In this document: positions 1-7,310 of the stretch, piece by piece
Position numbering within the stretch: the first letter of the stretch is position 1
Layout of the letters: every line of letters starts with the position of its first letter
Origin: MGML01 sp034416335
GTDB taxonomy: Bacteria > Chloroflexota > Dehalococcoidia > Dehalococcoidales > UBA2162
NCBI GenBank assembly: GCA_034416335.1
Contig: DAOULV010000022.1
Coordinates: 62,001-126,000, forward strand
Length of the DNA stretch: 64,000 bases
Direction: 5' to 3'
The notes under the pieces: model-generated
Told to the model about the DNA's origin: nothing
Databases searched by the model: none
The model's input: the letters and a program-made list of their open reading frames with translations, nothing else
Made by a program: the position numbers and the translations under genes

Positions 1-1
1 A

Positions 2-529
2 CGTACTGTTGAAGATATGCACGCAATGCTCGAGTCCGGTGCCGACAAGGTCTCGATAAACACGGCTGCGGTTCTCAATCCCCGGCTTATAACTGAAGGA
101 GCTGTCAGGTTCGGCAGCCAGTGCATCGTTCTTGGCATGGATGCCAAACGTGTACCCGGAGCTGACCCTGTCCGATGGGTGGTGCATACCCATACCGGAG
201 CCGACGGCGGGGTGTCCGCTGGAATCGATGCCGTCGAATGGGCGATAAAAGCCGTCGAACTGGGCGCCGGCGAGATAACCGTAAACAGCATAGATGCCGA
301 TGGAACTAAAGCCGGATATGATTTAGAATTGCTGAGGACGATTTCCGAGAACGTTACCGTACCGGTAGTTGCCAGTGGAGGTGCCGGTACACCAGAGGAC
401 ATGCGTCAGGCTCTGGTTCAGGGTAAAGCGGACGCAGCCCTGGCTGCCAGCATCTTCCACTATGGTACTCACCCTATCGGTGAGGTTAAGAAATACCTGA
501 AAGAACAGGGAATACCGATAAGACTCTAG
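2..529 (+). CDS. hisF: Imidazole glycerol phosphate synthase subunit HisF (5' truncated by window edge)
   Basis: The reading frame is open from base 2 and ends with TAG. It begins R-T-V-E-D-M, matching the middle of HisF (usual form GGIRTVEDM), so about 80 N-terminal residues lie outside the window and the ATG at 17 is internal. HisF is the (beta/alpha)8 cyclase subunit that turns PRFAR plus HisH-supplied ammonia into imidazole glycerol phosphate and AICAR. Visible family features are the GADKVSIN stretch, the second catalytic-Asp strand NSIDADGTKAGYD and the phosphate-binding VVASGGAG. About 175 residues of a roughly 255-residue family are present. The identification is firm. Confidence 0.95.
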   Translation, partial: RTVEDMHAMLESGADKVSINTAAVLNPRLITEGAVRFGSQCIVLGMDAKRVPGADPVRWVVHTHTGADGGVSAGIDAVEWAIKAVELGAGEITVNSIDADGTKAGYDLELLRTISENVTVPVVASGGAGTPEDMRQALVQGKADAALAASIFHYGTHPIGEVKKYLKEQGIPIRL

Positions 530-556
530 TATAGAATATAATAGAATAGTCCTGTT

Positions 557-574
557 TCCGGTTACTAAACCGGA
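557..574 (+). other. Short perfect inverted repeat after hisF
   Basis: TCCGGTT-acta-AACCGGA is a 7-bp perfect hairpin 28 bases after the hisF stop. No T-run follows, so it is a weak candidate for a terminator or RNA-processing site and could equally be an operator. Confidence 0.4.
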
Positions 575-586
575 GATTCATTCCTG

Positions 587-619
587 CCGGTCTGATATAT
601 TTGGGGTAGACCGGGGAGG
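587..619 (+). promoter_or_regulatory. Leader hairpin overlapping the ribosome binding site of the GlnR-like gene
   Basis: CCGGTCT (587-593) and AGACCGG (608-614) form a 7-bp perfect stem with a 14-base loop. The 3' arm runs into the Shine-Dalgarno GGGGAGG (613-619) of the ATG at 628. The pairing is visible; a role in translation control is inference. Confidence 0.35.
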
Positions 620-627
620 TACGGTAT

Positions 628-1308
628 ATGCCTGACCTGCTGATAATAAGCGATAATAATACCAGAGCGCTGGCGGTGCTGCAGACAGAACTTACGCGTA
701 AAGGTTTCGAGTATTCGACAGCTTCTTATGGGGAGGATATTGCCGAGTATGTTTCCAACCAGTCACCAGATATTGTTCTTGCAGAGGTAACCGGTCACCA
801 AACCGGCAATCTCAGCCGTGAGTATATTCATGAAATAAAACTCAGAACATCCATTCCGATTATCGCACTTGTTTCCGAAGAATTATTGGAAGACCTCGAC
901 GTTGATCAAAATTTTGACGACTTTATTTCTACTCCGTTTAATCCACGAGAACTGGTCCTGAGGATAAAACGTATACTGAAACGAGAGGTAGTCCCTGATA
1001 GTCACGAGACGATTAGCTGCGAAGGACTGGTGATAGATCTGGCAAGGTGTGAAGTTACCGTAGAGGGTAAAAAGATAGAACTTACCTTCAAGGAATACGA
1101 GTTATTGAAGTTACTCGCCGGTAACAGCGGCCGTGTCTTTACCAGGGAAGCACTCCTCGACAGGATCTGGGGGATGGACTATTTTGGCGGTGACCGGACC
1201 GTCGACGTTCATATAAGGCGGTTGAGAAGTAAGATCGAGAAACCCGGACTGGTGTTCATCGAAACCGTAAGAAACATAGGATACCGATTCAGAAAAGACG
1301 CGGACTGA
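628..1308 (+). CDS. Orphan OmpR/PhoB-type regulator, GlnR-like, with a non-phosphorylatable receiver
   Basis: A 226-residue protein with a receiver domain (about 1-115) and a C-terminal winged helix (about 130-222). The winged helix has LTFKEYELLK, GRVFTREALL and DYFGGDRTVDVHIRRLR, very close to what I recall of actinobacterial GlnR. The receiver is atypical: Glu53 stands where the phospho-acceptor Asp should be (PDIVLAEV), Thr102 replaces the conserved Lys (FISTPF), and the acidic pair is reduced to Ser8-Asp9. No histidine kinase is adjacent. The gene sits directly before amtB-glnB-glnA, and GlnR-like boxes lie between it and amtB and again before glnA. The family is clear; a role as nitrogen regulator is inferred from context and similarity. 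GGGGAGG precedes the ATG. Confidence 0.85.
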   Translation: MPDLLIISDNNTRALAVLQTELTRKGFEYSTASYGEDIAEYVSNQSPDIVLAEVTGHQTGNLSREYIHEIKLRTSIPIIALVSEELLEDLDVDQNFDDFISTPFNPRELVLRIKRILKREVVPDSHETISCEGLVIDLARCEVTVEGKKIELTFKEYELLKLLAGNSGRVFTREALLDRIWGMDYFGGDRTVDVHIRRLRSKIEKPGLVFIETVRNIGYRFRKDAD

Positions 1309-1319
1309 CCGGGCGTCAC

Positions 1320-1357
1320 GTAACATAGATTTAACATTTCTGAAATCTGCAGGAAAC
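1320..1357 (+). promoter_or_regulatory. GlnR-type box array upstream of amtB
   Basis: Four pentamers repeat at an 11-base period: GTAAC (1320), TTAAC (1331), GAAAT (1342) and GAAAC (1353), each separated by 6 bases. This matches the recalled GlnR consensus gTnAC-n6-GaAAC. The array ends 39 bases before the amtB ATG. A possible -10 (TAGACT, 1369-1374) has no recognisable -35, as expected for an activator-dependent promoter. Confidence 0.6.
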
Positions 1358-1396
1358 ATTACAGGGCTAGACTATCGATAAAAAAGGAGGATAGCT

Positions 1397-2626
1397 ATGC
1401 CCGTTGATTCCGGTGATACCGCATGGATCCTGGTATCATCCGCACTGGTTCTGTTAATGACTCCCGGTCTGGCACTGTTCTATGGCGGAATGGCAAGGCG
1501 TAAGAACCTGCTTTCAACAATAATGATGAGTTTCGCCATGATGTGTCTCGCAGGTATTATCTGGGTACTCTGGGGATATAGCCTTGGTTTCGGCTCGAAC
1601 ATCGGCGGTTTTATCGGGGGGCTGGACTTCTTCGGCTTATCAGGCGTAGGTATGCTGCCTTCCGATATATATGCAACCTCGGTTCCCCAGCTGGCGTTTA
1701 TGGCGTTTCAGGGAATGTTTGCTATTATTACCGTAGCTCTTATCACGGGAGCTATCGTAGAAAGGATAAAATTCAGCGCCCTTCTCGTTTTTTCGGCTCT
1801 CTGGGTAACTGTGGTGTATAGTCCGGTCTGCCACTGGGTCTGGGGTGATGGTGGCTGGCTGGGAGCTATGGGCGCCCTGGATTTCGCGGGTGGCGCGGTT
1901 GTGCATATAAATGCAGGCGTTTCCGCATTAGCTCTCGTACTGTTACTGGGGCGTAGAAAAGGATTCCCGGGAATGCCCATGGAAGCGAATAATATACCGA
2001 TGGTTACGATTGGTGCCGGTTTATTGTGGTTCGGGTGGTTCGGTTTCAATGCCGGCAGTGCCCTGGCGGCTGACGGACTTGCTGCTAATGCATTTGTCAC
2101 GACCAATATATCGGCTGCTGCGGCAGGATTTACCTGGATGACGTTGAGCTGGATACACCGGCGCCCGAGTTTACTGGGTACGGTGACAGGAGCGGTAGCG
2201 GGTCTGGTCGCTATTACCCCCGCCGCCGGGTTCGTTTCACCGATGGCGGCAATACCGATAGGTATTCTGGTATCTATAATAAGCTATTACGCTGTGCTGT
2301 TAATGAAGGAGAAGCTGGGTTTCGACGATTCGCTGGATGTGTTTGCCGTTCATGGAGTAGGCGGTATGTGGGGGGCTCTGGCTACAGGTATCTTTGCCAG
2401 TGAATCGATAGGCGGAGTATCGGGACTGATCGAAGGAAATGCAGGACAGGTAGGGATTCAGGCGATAAGCATACTGGCTGTAGGATCTTTCGCTTTCGTG
2501 ATGACACTGATTATCGGCAAGCTGGTCGATGTTACTATCGGACTAAGGGTAACCGAAGAAGATGAAACTCTCGGACTGGATATCGCCCAGCATGGAGAAC
2601 GTGCTTATGGAGGATTGCTGAGATGA
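1397..2626 (+). CDS. amtB: Ammonium transporter
   Basis: A 409-residue Amt/MEP/Rh-family protein with about 11 hydrophobic segments, starting at an ATG after AAAGGAGG. Family features seen are FYGGMARRKN near residue 30, the GGAVVHINAG pore region with a conserved His, and FAVHGVGGMWGALATG with the second pore His. The C-terminal tail TLGLDIAQHGERAYG is the cytoplasmic segment that contacts PII. It takes up ammonium/ammonia through a trimeric membrane channel. The stop overlaps the glnB start by 4 bases, the classic amtB-glnK arrangement in which PII gates the channel. No signal peptide is obvious, as is common outside proteobacteria. Confidence 0.97.
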   Translation: MPVDSGDTAWILVSSALVLLMTPGLALFYGGMARRKNLLSTIMMSFAMMCLAGIIWVLWGYSLGFGSNIGGFIGGLDFFGLSGVGMLPSDIYATSVPQLAFMAFQGMFAIITVALITGAIVERIKFSALLVFSALWVTVVYSPVCHWVWGDGGWLGAMGALDFAGGAVVHINAGVSALALVLLLGRRKGFPGMPMEANNIPMVTIGAGLLWFGWFGFNAGSALAADGLAANAFVTTNISAAAAGFTWMTLSWIHRRPSLLGTVTGAVAGLVAITPAAGFVSPMAAIPIGILVSIISYYAVLLMKEKLGFDDSLDVFAVHGVGGMWGALATGIFASESIGGVSGLIEGNAGQVGIQAISILAVGSFAFVMTLIIGKLVDVTIGLRVTEEDETLGLDIAQHGERAYGGLLR

Positions 2627-2961
2627 AAAAGATAGAGGCGATTATCAGAGAAGAAAACTTTGAAAACGTAAAATCTGCTCTCGAAGAGAACAGCTATTTC
2701 GGGATGACGGTGAGTGAAGTAATCGGCAGAGGAAGGCAGAAAGCAATCCCCGTTCAGAGGAGAGTAGGAGAATACTGGGTGGACCTTATGCCGAAAGTTA
2801 AAATAGAACTCGTCGTACTCGATGAGGATGTGTCCACTGCAGTCGACGCAATAGTACGGAACTCTAGAACTGGTGAAGTTGGAGATGGTAAAATATTTAT
2901 CCTGCCTGTCGATGGTGTGGTACGTATCAGAACGGGTGACCAGAATGAAAACGCTATTTAA
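2623..2961 (+). CDS. glnB: Nitrogen regulatory protein P-II (GlnB/GlnK)
   Basis: A 112-residue PII signal protein. It carries MKKIEAIIR at the N-terminus, the T-loop start GRGRQK, EYWVDLMPKVKIE with Tyr51 (the usual uridylylation or adenylylation position), and the C-terminal signature GDGKIFILPVDGVVRIRTG. PII senses ATP/ADP and 2-oxoglutarate and binds AmtB when nitrogen is sufficient. The ATGA overlap with amtB indicates translational coupling. The T-loop middle (AIPVQRRVG) differs from the enterobacterial sequence, so the modifying enzyme, if any, cannot be predicted. No GlnD is in the window. Confidence 0.97.
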   Translation: MKKIEAIIREENFENVKSALEENSYFGMTVSEVIGRGRQKAIPVQRRVGEYWVDLMPKVKIELVVLDEDVSTAVDAIVRNSRTGEVGDGKIFILPVDGVVRIRTGDQNENAI

Positions 2962-2972
2962 AAACGATGGAT

Positions 2973-2999
2973 GTAACATGATTGTAACAATTGACGGTT
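2973..2999 (+). promoter_or_regulatory. GlnR-type box upstream of glnA
   Basis: GTAAC (2973-2977) and GTAAC (2984-2988) are separated by 6 bases, 85 bases before the glnA start. The segment aligns with the amtB array: both read GTAACAT, then a short AT-rich stretch, then TAACA. A third pentamer (CGGTT at 2995) is degenerate. Shared spacing and sequence at two nitrogen promoters support a common regulator; which protein binds is inferred. Confidence 0.55.
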
Positions 3000-3061
3000 A
3001 ATATGAACAATGAAGATTAAATTCTGCGCAACAAAATAAAAAATATCTGGAGGTAACTGAA

Positions 3062-4402
3062 TTGAGTGACAGCAGAGAAGAGTCCAAAGCTTATGTCCTT
3101 AAGATGGCAAAAGAGCACGATGTGAAGTTCATCAGGCTATGGTTTACCGATATCCTCGGTGTCCTGAAAAGTTTTGCTATCACGGTCGAGGAGCTTGAAG
3201 GAGCCCTCGAAAACGGAATGGGCTTCGATGGTTCGTCCATCGAGGGTTTCTGCCGTATCGACGAAAGCGATATGGTAGCCATGCCCGACCCCGATACGTT
3301 CAAGTTGCTGCCGTGGAGGCCGCGGGAACATCGCGCCGTGGGAAGAATGTTCTGTGACGTTCTTAAGCCGGGCGGCGAACCTTTTGAAGGTGACCCGAGG
3401 TATGTTCTCAAGAGGAATCTGAAAAAGGCGGCCGACTTGGGCTATACATTCTATGTTGGTCCGGAACTCGAGTATTTCTATTTTAAAGGCGCGGATAATA
3501 CCGAGGGGCTGGATGTGGGTGGTTATTTCGATATGACTCCCCTGGATGTGGCTACGGACCTCAGGCGGGACAGCGTCCTGGCACTGGAAGACCTGGGTAT
3601 CGATGTGGAGTATTCTCATCACGAGGTTGCCGCGAGTCAGCATGAAATCGATATGAGATACACGGATGCCCTGACGATGGCTGACAACGTAATGACTTAC
3701 CGACTGGTCGTAAAGCAGGTAGCCCTGAGCCATGGAGTGTATGCAACCTTTATGCCTAAGCCAGTTTATGGTATCAACGGCAGCGGTATGCATGTTCACC
3801 AGTCATTGTTCGAAGGAAGCAAGAACGCTTTCTTCGATGCCAACGATGAATACTTCCTGTCCAAGGTAGCCAAGAATTATATTGCCGGTTTGCTGAAGTA
3901 TGCTCCGGAAATTACCTGTGTTGCCAACCAGTGGATTAATTCCTACAAGAGACTCGTTCCGGGATATGAAGCTCCGGTATATCTCTCCTGGGCAAGACGT
4001 AACAGGTCCGACCTTATCCGCGTACCTGAATACAGGCCGGGCAGAGAAAAAGCCACGAGAATCGAGTTCAGATCACCTGATCCTGCCTGTAATCCCTACC
4101 TTGCTTTCAGTGTAATGCTGGCGGCGGGGCTGGAAGGAATCGAGAAGGAAATGGAGCCGCCCGCACCTGTCGAAGAAAACGTTTATGAAATGACCGAAGA
4201 AGAACGGGCCAGCAGAGGGATAAATACTCTTCCAGCGAGCCTTCTCGAAGCCGTACAGCTTACCGAGAAAAGTGAACTGGTCCGTAAAGCGCTTGGTGAC
4301 CACGTTTTCAACAATTTCGTCGCGAACAAGAAGATAGAATGGGACGAGTACAGGACCCAGGTAACAGAATACGAACTTAACAAATACCTTCCGATACTGT
4401 AA
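3062..4402 (+). CDS. glnA: Glutamine synthetase type I (alpha subgroup)
   Basis: A 446-residue GlnA that makes glutamine from glutamate, ammonia and ATP. The start is TTG at 3062, behind GGAGG. Family elements include GFDGSSIEGF, GPELEYFYF, the HHEVAASQHEID metal and ATP region, NGSGMHVHQS and NQWINSYKRLVPGYEAPVY. The length and the absence of the NLY-type adenylylation loop near the C-terminus place it in GSI-alpha (Bacillus/Thermotoga type), which is controlled by feedback rather than adenylylation. Arg in GFCRIDESDM matches the Bacillus feedback Arg position. Transcription is probably controlled through the GTAAC boxes upstream. Confidence 0.97.
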   Translation: MSDSREESKAYVLKMAKEHDVKFIRLWFTDILGVLKSFAITVEELEGALENGMGFDGSSIEGFCRIDESDMVAMPDPDTFKLLPWRPREHRAVGRMFCDVLKPGGEPFEGDPRYVLKRNLKKAADLGYTFYVGPELEYFYFKGADNTEGLDVGGYFDMTPLDVATDLRRDSVLALEDLGIDVEYSHHEVAASQHEIDMRYTDALTMADNVMTYRLVVKQVALSHGVYATFMPKPVYGINGSGMHVHQSLFEGSKNAFFDANDEYFLSKVAKNYIAGLLKYAPEITCVANQWINSYKRLVPGYEAPVYLSWARRNRSDLIRVPEYRPGREKATRIEFRSPDPACNPYLAFSVMLAAGLEGIEKEMEPPAPVEENVYEMTEEERASRGINTLPASLLEAVQLTEKSELVRKALGDHVFNNFVANKKIEWDEYRTQVTEYELNKYLPIL

Positions 4403-4438
4403 ACTATATATTACAGTTTTATGTAATTAGGAGAATCT

Positions 4439-6175
4439 ATGCACCGGCTGCGTATCGGAATAGCTCAGGTTAACACGACGGTGGGTGATTTCGCCGGCAA
4501 CGGGCAGAAAATTCTCAGTGCGATAGAAGAGTCCAGGTCTTCGGGGGTTGACTTGCTGACGTTCCCGGAGCTCGCAATATGCGGATATCCGCCCGAAGAC
4601 CTGCTTTTCAAACCTAAATTCATCTCTGAAAATCTGCGTACCCTGGATACAATAATCAAAGCGTCCAAAGAGATAACGGTCATAGTCGGTTTCGTTGATT
4701 CGCAGGACGATATTTTTAATGCGGCAGCTATAATTCATGATGGTGCTCTATCAGGCGTCTACCATAAAATTTTCCTCCCCAATTATGGCGTCTTTGACGA
4801 AGACAGGTATTTCCGTGCCGGAACGGAATGTTCGGTGTGGGAAGTCGGTGAGGTTAAATTCGGAGTCAATATCTGCGAAGACATATGGTATGAGGCCGGT
4901 CCGGCAACTACTCAGGCGTATGCCGGGGCAGAGGTAATCATAAATATCAGCGCTTCACCTTATCATTTCGGCAGAGGCGGCGTCAGGGAACGTATGATTG
5001 CCACCCGGGCAGCTGATAATGTGGCTATCTTCGTTTATAACAACCTCGTAGGCGGACAGGATGAGCTGATATTCGACGGCAGAAGCATGATAATAGATGA
5101 GACCGGAAGAGTGATAGCACGCGGGAAACAGTTTGAAGAAGACCTGATTATAACCGATGTTGATATCGAATCAGTTTTCCGTACCAGACTGCATGATCCC
5201 AGGTGGAGAAAAGAACTTCTGCTGTATGAAGAGCAGGGATGGCGGAATATTGAAAAAATCGTTGTTTCTGAAATCCTGCCCGACAAAGAAAAGCCACCAT
5301 TACCGTCCAGGGAGATAGAATATCCCGGTCAGAATGCCGAGGTTTATAACGCCCTGGTTCTGGGTACACACGACTATATAAGGAAAAACGGATTTGAAAA
5401 AGTACTGATAGGTCTTTCCGGAGGAATAGATTCGAGTCTTGTGGCAGCAGTCGCCGTGGATGCGCTGGGTAAAGAGAATGTCATCGGAGTGGCAATGCCT
5501 TCAAGGTATTCATCGCCGGGCAGCGAATCGGATGCCGAGCTTTTAGCGAAGAACCTGGGTATCAAGTTCCTGACAATCCCGATTGAAAAAGCGTTTAAGG
5601 CTTATCTTGAAATGATGGAAGAAGCTTTCGAAGGGCGGGAACCCGATGTTGCCGAGGAAAATCTTCAGGCACGCATCAGAGGAAATATTCTGATGGCGTT
5701 GTCTAATAAATTCGGCTGGCTGGTACTAACGACCGGAAATAAAAGTGAAACGGCTACCGGTTATTCAACTCTTTACGGGGATATGGCCGGAGGTTTCGCG
5801 GTTATAAAAGATGTACCGAAGACTCTGGTTTATGAATTATGCAGATATAAAAATTCTATTTCAGCCGGTGAAATGATACCGGCAACCGTAATCGATAAAC
5901 CTCCTTCGGCGGAGCTAAGACCCGACCAGAAAGATATCGATACTCTTCCCCCTTACGAAATACTCGACCCGATAATCACGGCATATGTTGAAGAAGATAA
6001 GAGCATTGAGCAGATTATTGCACTTGGAGTCGATGAAAAGTTCGTTAAACAGGCGGCACGGCTTGTAGATGCCACTGAATATAAGCGGCGTCAGGCCCCT
6101 CCGGGCATTAAAATAACTCCCAGAGCTTTTGGAAAAGACAGAAGATTACCCATAACAAACCGCTTCAAAGGATAG
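4439..6175 (+). CDS. nadE: Glutamine-dependent NAD+ synthetase
   Basis: A 578-residue two-domain enzyme. The N-terminal nitrilase-type glutaminase (1 to about 270) has the triad Glu44 (TFPELAICGYPPED), Lys110 (YHKIFLPNYG) and Cys146 (NICEDIW). The C-terminal synthetase has the PP-loop SGGIDSS (327-333) and TTGNKSE. It amidates nicotinic acid adenine dinucleotide to NAD+ using ammonia channelled from glutamine. It lies 36 bases after glnA, so glutamine supply and use are neighbouring. AGGAGA precedes the ATG. Confidence 0.96.
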   Translation: MHRLRIGIAQVNTTVGDFAGNGQKILSAIEESRSSGVDLLTFPELAICGYPPEDLLFKPKFISENLRTLDTIIKASKEITVIVGFVDSQDDIFNAAAIIHDGALSGVYHKIFLPNYGVFDEDRYFRAGTECSVWEVGEVKFGVNICEDIWYEAGPATTQAYAGAEVIINISASPYHFGRGGVRERMIATRAADNVAIFVYNNLVGGQDELIFDGRSMIIDETGRVIARGKQFEEDLIITDVDIESVFRTRLHDPRWRKELLLYEEQGWRNIEKIVVSEILPDKEKPPLPSREIEYPGQNAEVYNALVLGTHDYIRKNGFEKVLIGLSGGIDSSLVAAVAVDALGKENVIGVAMPSRYSSPGSESDAELLAKNLGIKFLTIPIEKAFKAYLEMMEEAFEGREPDVAEENLQARIRGNILMALSNKFGWLVLTTGNKSETATGYSTLYGDMAGGFAVIKDVPKTLVYELCRYKNSISAGEMIPATVIDKPPSAELRPDQKDIDTLPPYEILDPIITAYVEEDKSIEQIIALGVDEKFVKQAARLVDATEYKRRQAPPGIKITPRAFGKDRRLPITNRFKG

Positions 6176-6215
6176 CAATTTTCCTGTACAATATAAATAA
6201 ATCTCTAAGGAAAGT

Positions 6216-7307
6216 ATGCAAAAGCAGGCAATATTAGCTCTGGAAGACGGCTCCATTCATACCGGCTACACCCTCGGGGCTGAAACTGATACTTTCGGCG
6301 AAGTCGTATTCTGTACAAGTATGATCGGCTACCAGGAAATGCTTACCGATCCTTCCTATGCCGGACAGATTCTTATTCCCACTTATCCTTTAATCGGCAA
6401 CTATGGTATCAACAAACAGGATTTTGAATCCGCCGGCATACGCGTCAGGGGATTTGTCGTCAGAGAAGAATGTCCCGAGCCCAGTCATTATCTGAACCAG
6501 AGAACGGTACACCAGTACCTTGCCGATAGCGGCGTACCCGGAATACAGGGAGTCGATACCCGGGCTATCACCCGGCGTCTCCGATCTGCCGGTGTGATGA
6601 AGGGTCTCATTACGAGTGACAAGACTCCCGAACAGGCGCTTGAAAAACTGAAGAATTTACCTGATTACGGCTCGGTCGACTATGTTAAGGAAGTTACCAC
6701 ACCGGAAATATATCGCTGGCTGCCCGGCAAATCCAGACTGCCGTACCACGTAGTGGTTCTGGACTGCGGGTTGAAGTTTAACATACTCCGCCTCCTGAAC
6801 CAGCATGAATGCGGTGTTACCGTGGTCCCCTGTACCGCGTCCGCCGGTGAAATTATGCCTCTTGAACCGGACGGAATTCTGCTTTCACCGGGACCCGGAG
6901 ACCCGGCGCTGCTGGACTATATAGTGGACACTACCAAACAGTTAATAGACAAAAAACCGATAATGGGAATCTGCATGGGGAATCATATTATTGCCCGTGT
7001 TTTCGGTGCCCGTACATTTAAATTGAAATTCGGGCACCGTGGTGGAAATCATCCGGTCCGCGAACTGGCTAACGGCAGAATACATATCACCGCTCAGAAC
7101 CACGGCTACGCCGTCGACCCTGATACAATCGGTGATGAGCTTGAGGTAACGCATTTAAACCTGAACGACGGCACCGTGGAAGGTATACGGCATAAAGAAC
7201 TGCCCGTCTTTGCTATCCAGTACCATTCCGAAGCATCGCCCGGTCCGCTGGATAATACCTACCTTTTCGAAAGATTCCTGGAAATGATAAAAGCTGATAA
7301 GGGGTAA
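6216..7307 (+). CDS. carA: Carbamoyl-phosphate synthase small (glutaminase) chain
   Basis: A 363-residue CarA with an N-terminal small-subunit domain (about 1-135, FGEVVFCTSMIGYQEMLTDPSY) and a C-terminal class I glutamine amidotransferase with LSPGPGDP, nucleophile Cys253 and catalytic His in QYHSEASPGP. It hydrolyses glutamine and channels ammonia to CarB for pyrimidine and arginine synthesis. The nucleophile elbow reads GICMGNHI rather than the usual GICLGHQ. carB starts 3 bases downstream, so the two are co-translated. Confidence 0.96.
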   Translation: MQKQAILALEDGSIHTGYTLGAETDTFGEVVFCTSMIGYQEMLTDPSYAGQILIPTYPLIGNYGINKQDFESAGIRVRGFVVREECPEPSHYLNQRTVHQYLADSGVPGIQGVDTRAITRRLRSAGVMKGLITSDKTPEQALEKLKNLPDYGSVDYVKEVTTPEIYRWLPGKSRLPYHVVVLDCGLKFNILRLLNQHECGVTVVPCTASAGEIMPLEPDGILLSPGPGDPALLDYIVDTTKQLIDKKPIMGICMGNHIIARVFGARTFKLKFGHRGGNHPVRELANGRIHITAQNHGYAVDPDTIGDELEVTHLNLNDGTVEGIRHKELPVFAIQYHSEASPGPLDNTYLFERFLEMIKADKG

Positions 7308-7310
7308 ATA

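Noticed and set aside
2962..3061. NrpR operator (GGAA-N6-TTCC) before glnA
   Set aside because: No such sequence was found here or in 1309-1396; only the GTAAC boxes are present.
3137..3799. Long reading frame antisense to glnA
   Set aside because: It is a shadow of glnA codon usage, with no ribosome site and no recognisable domain.
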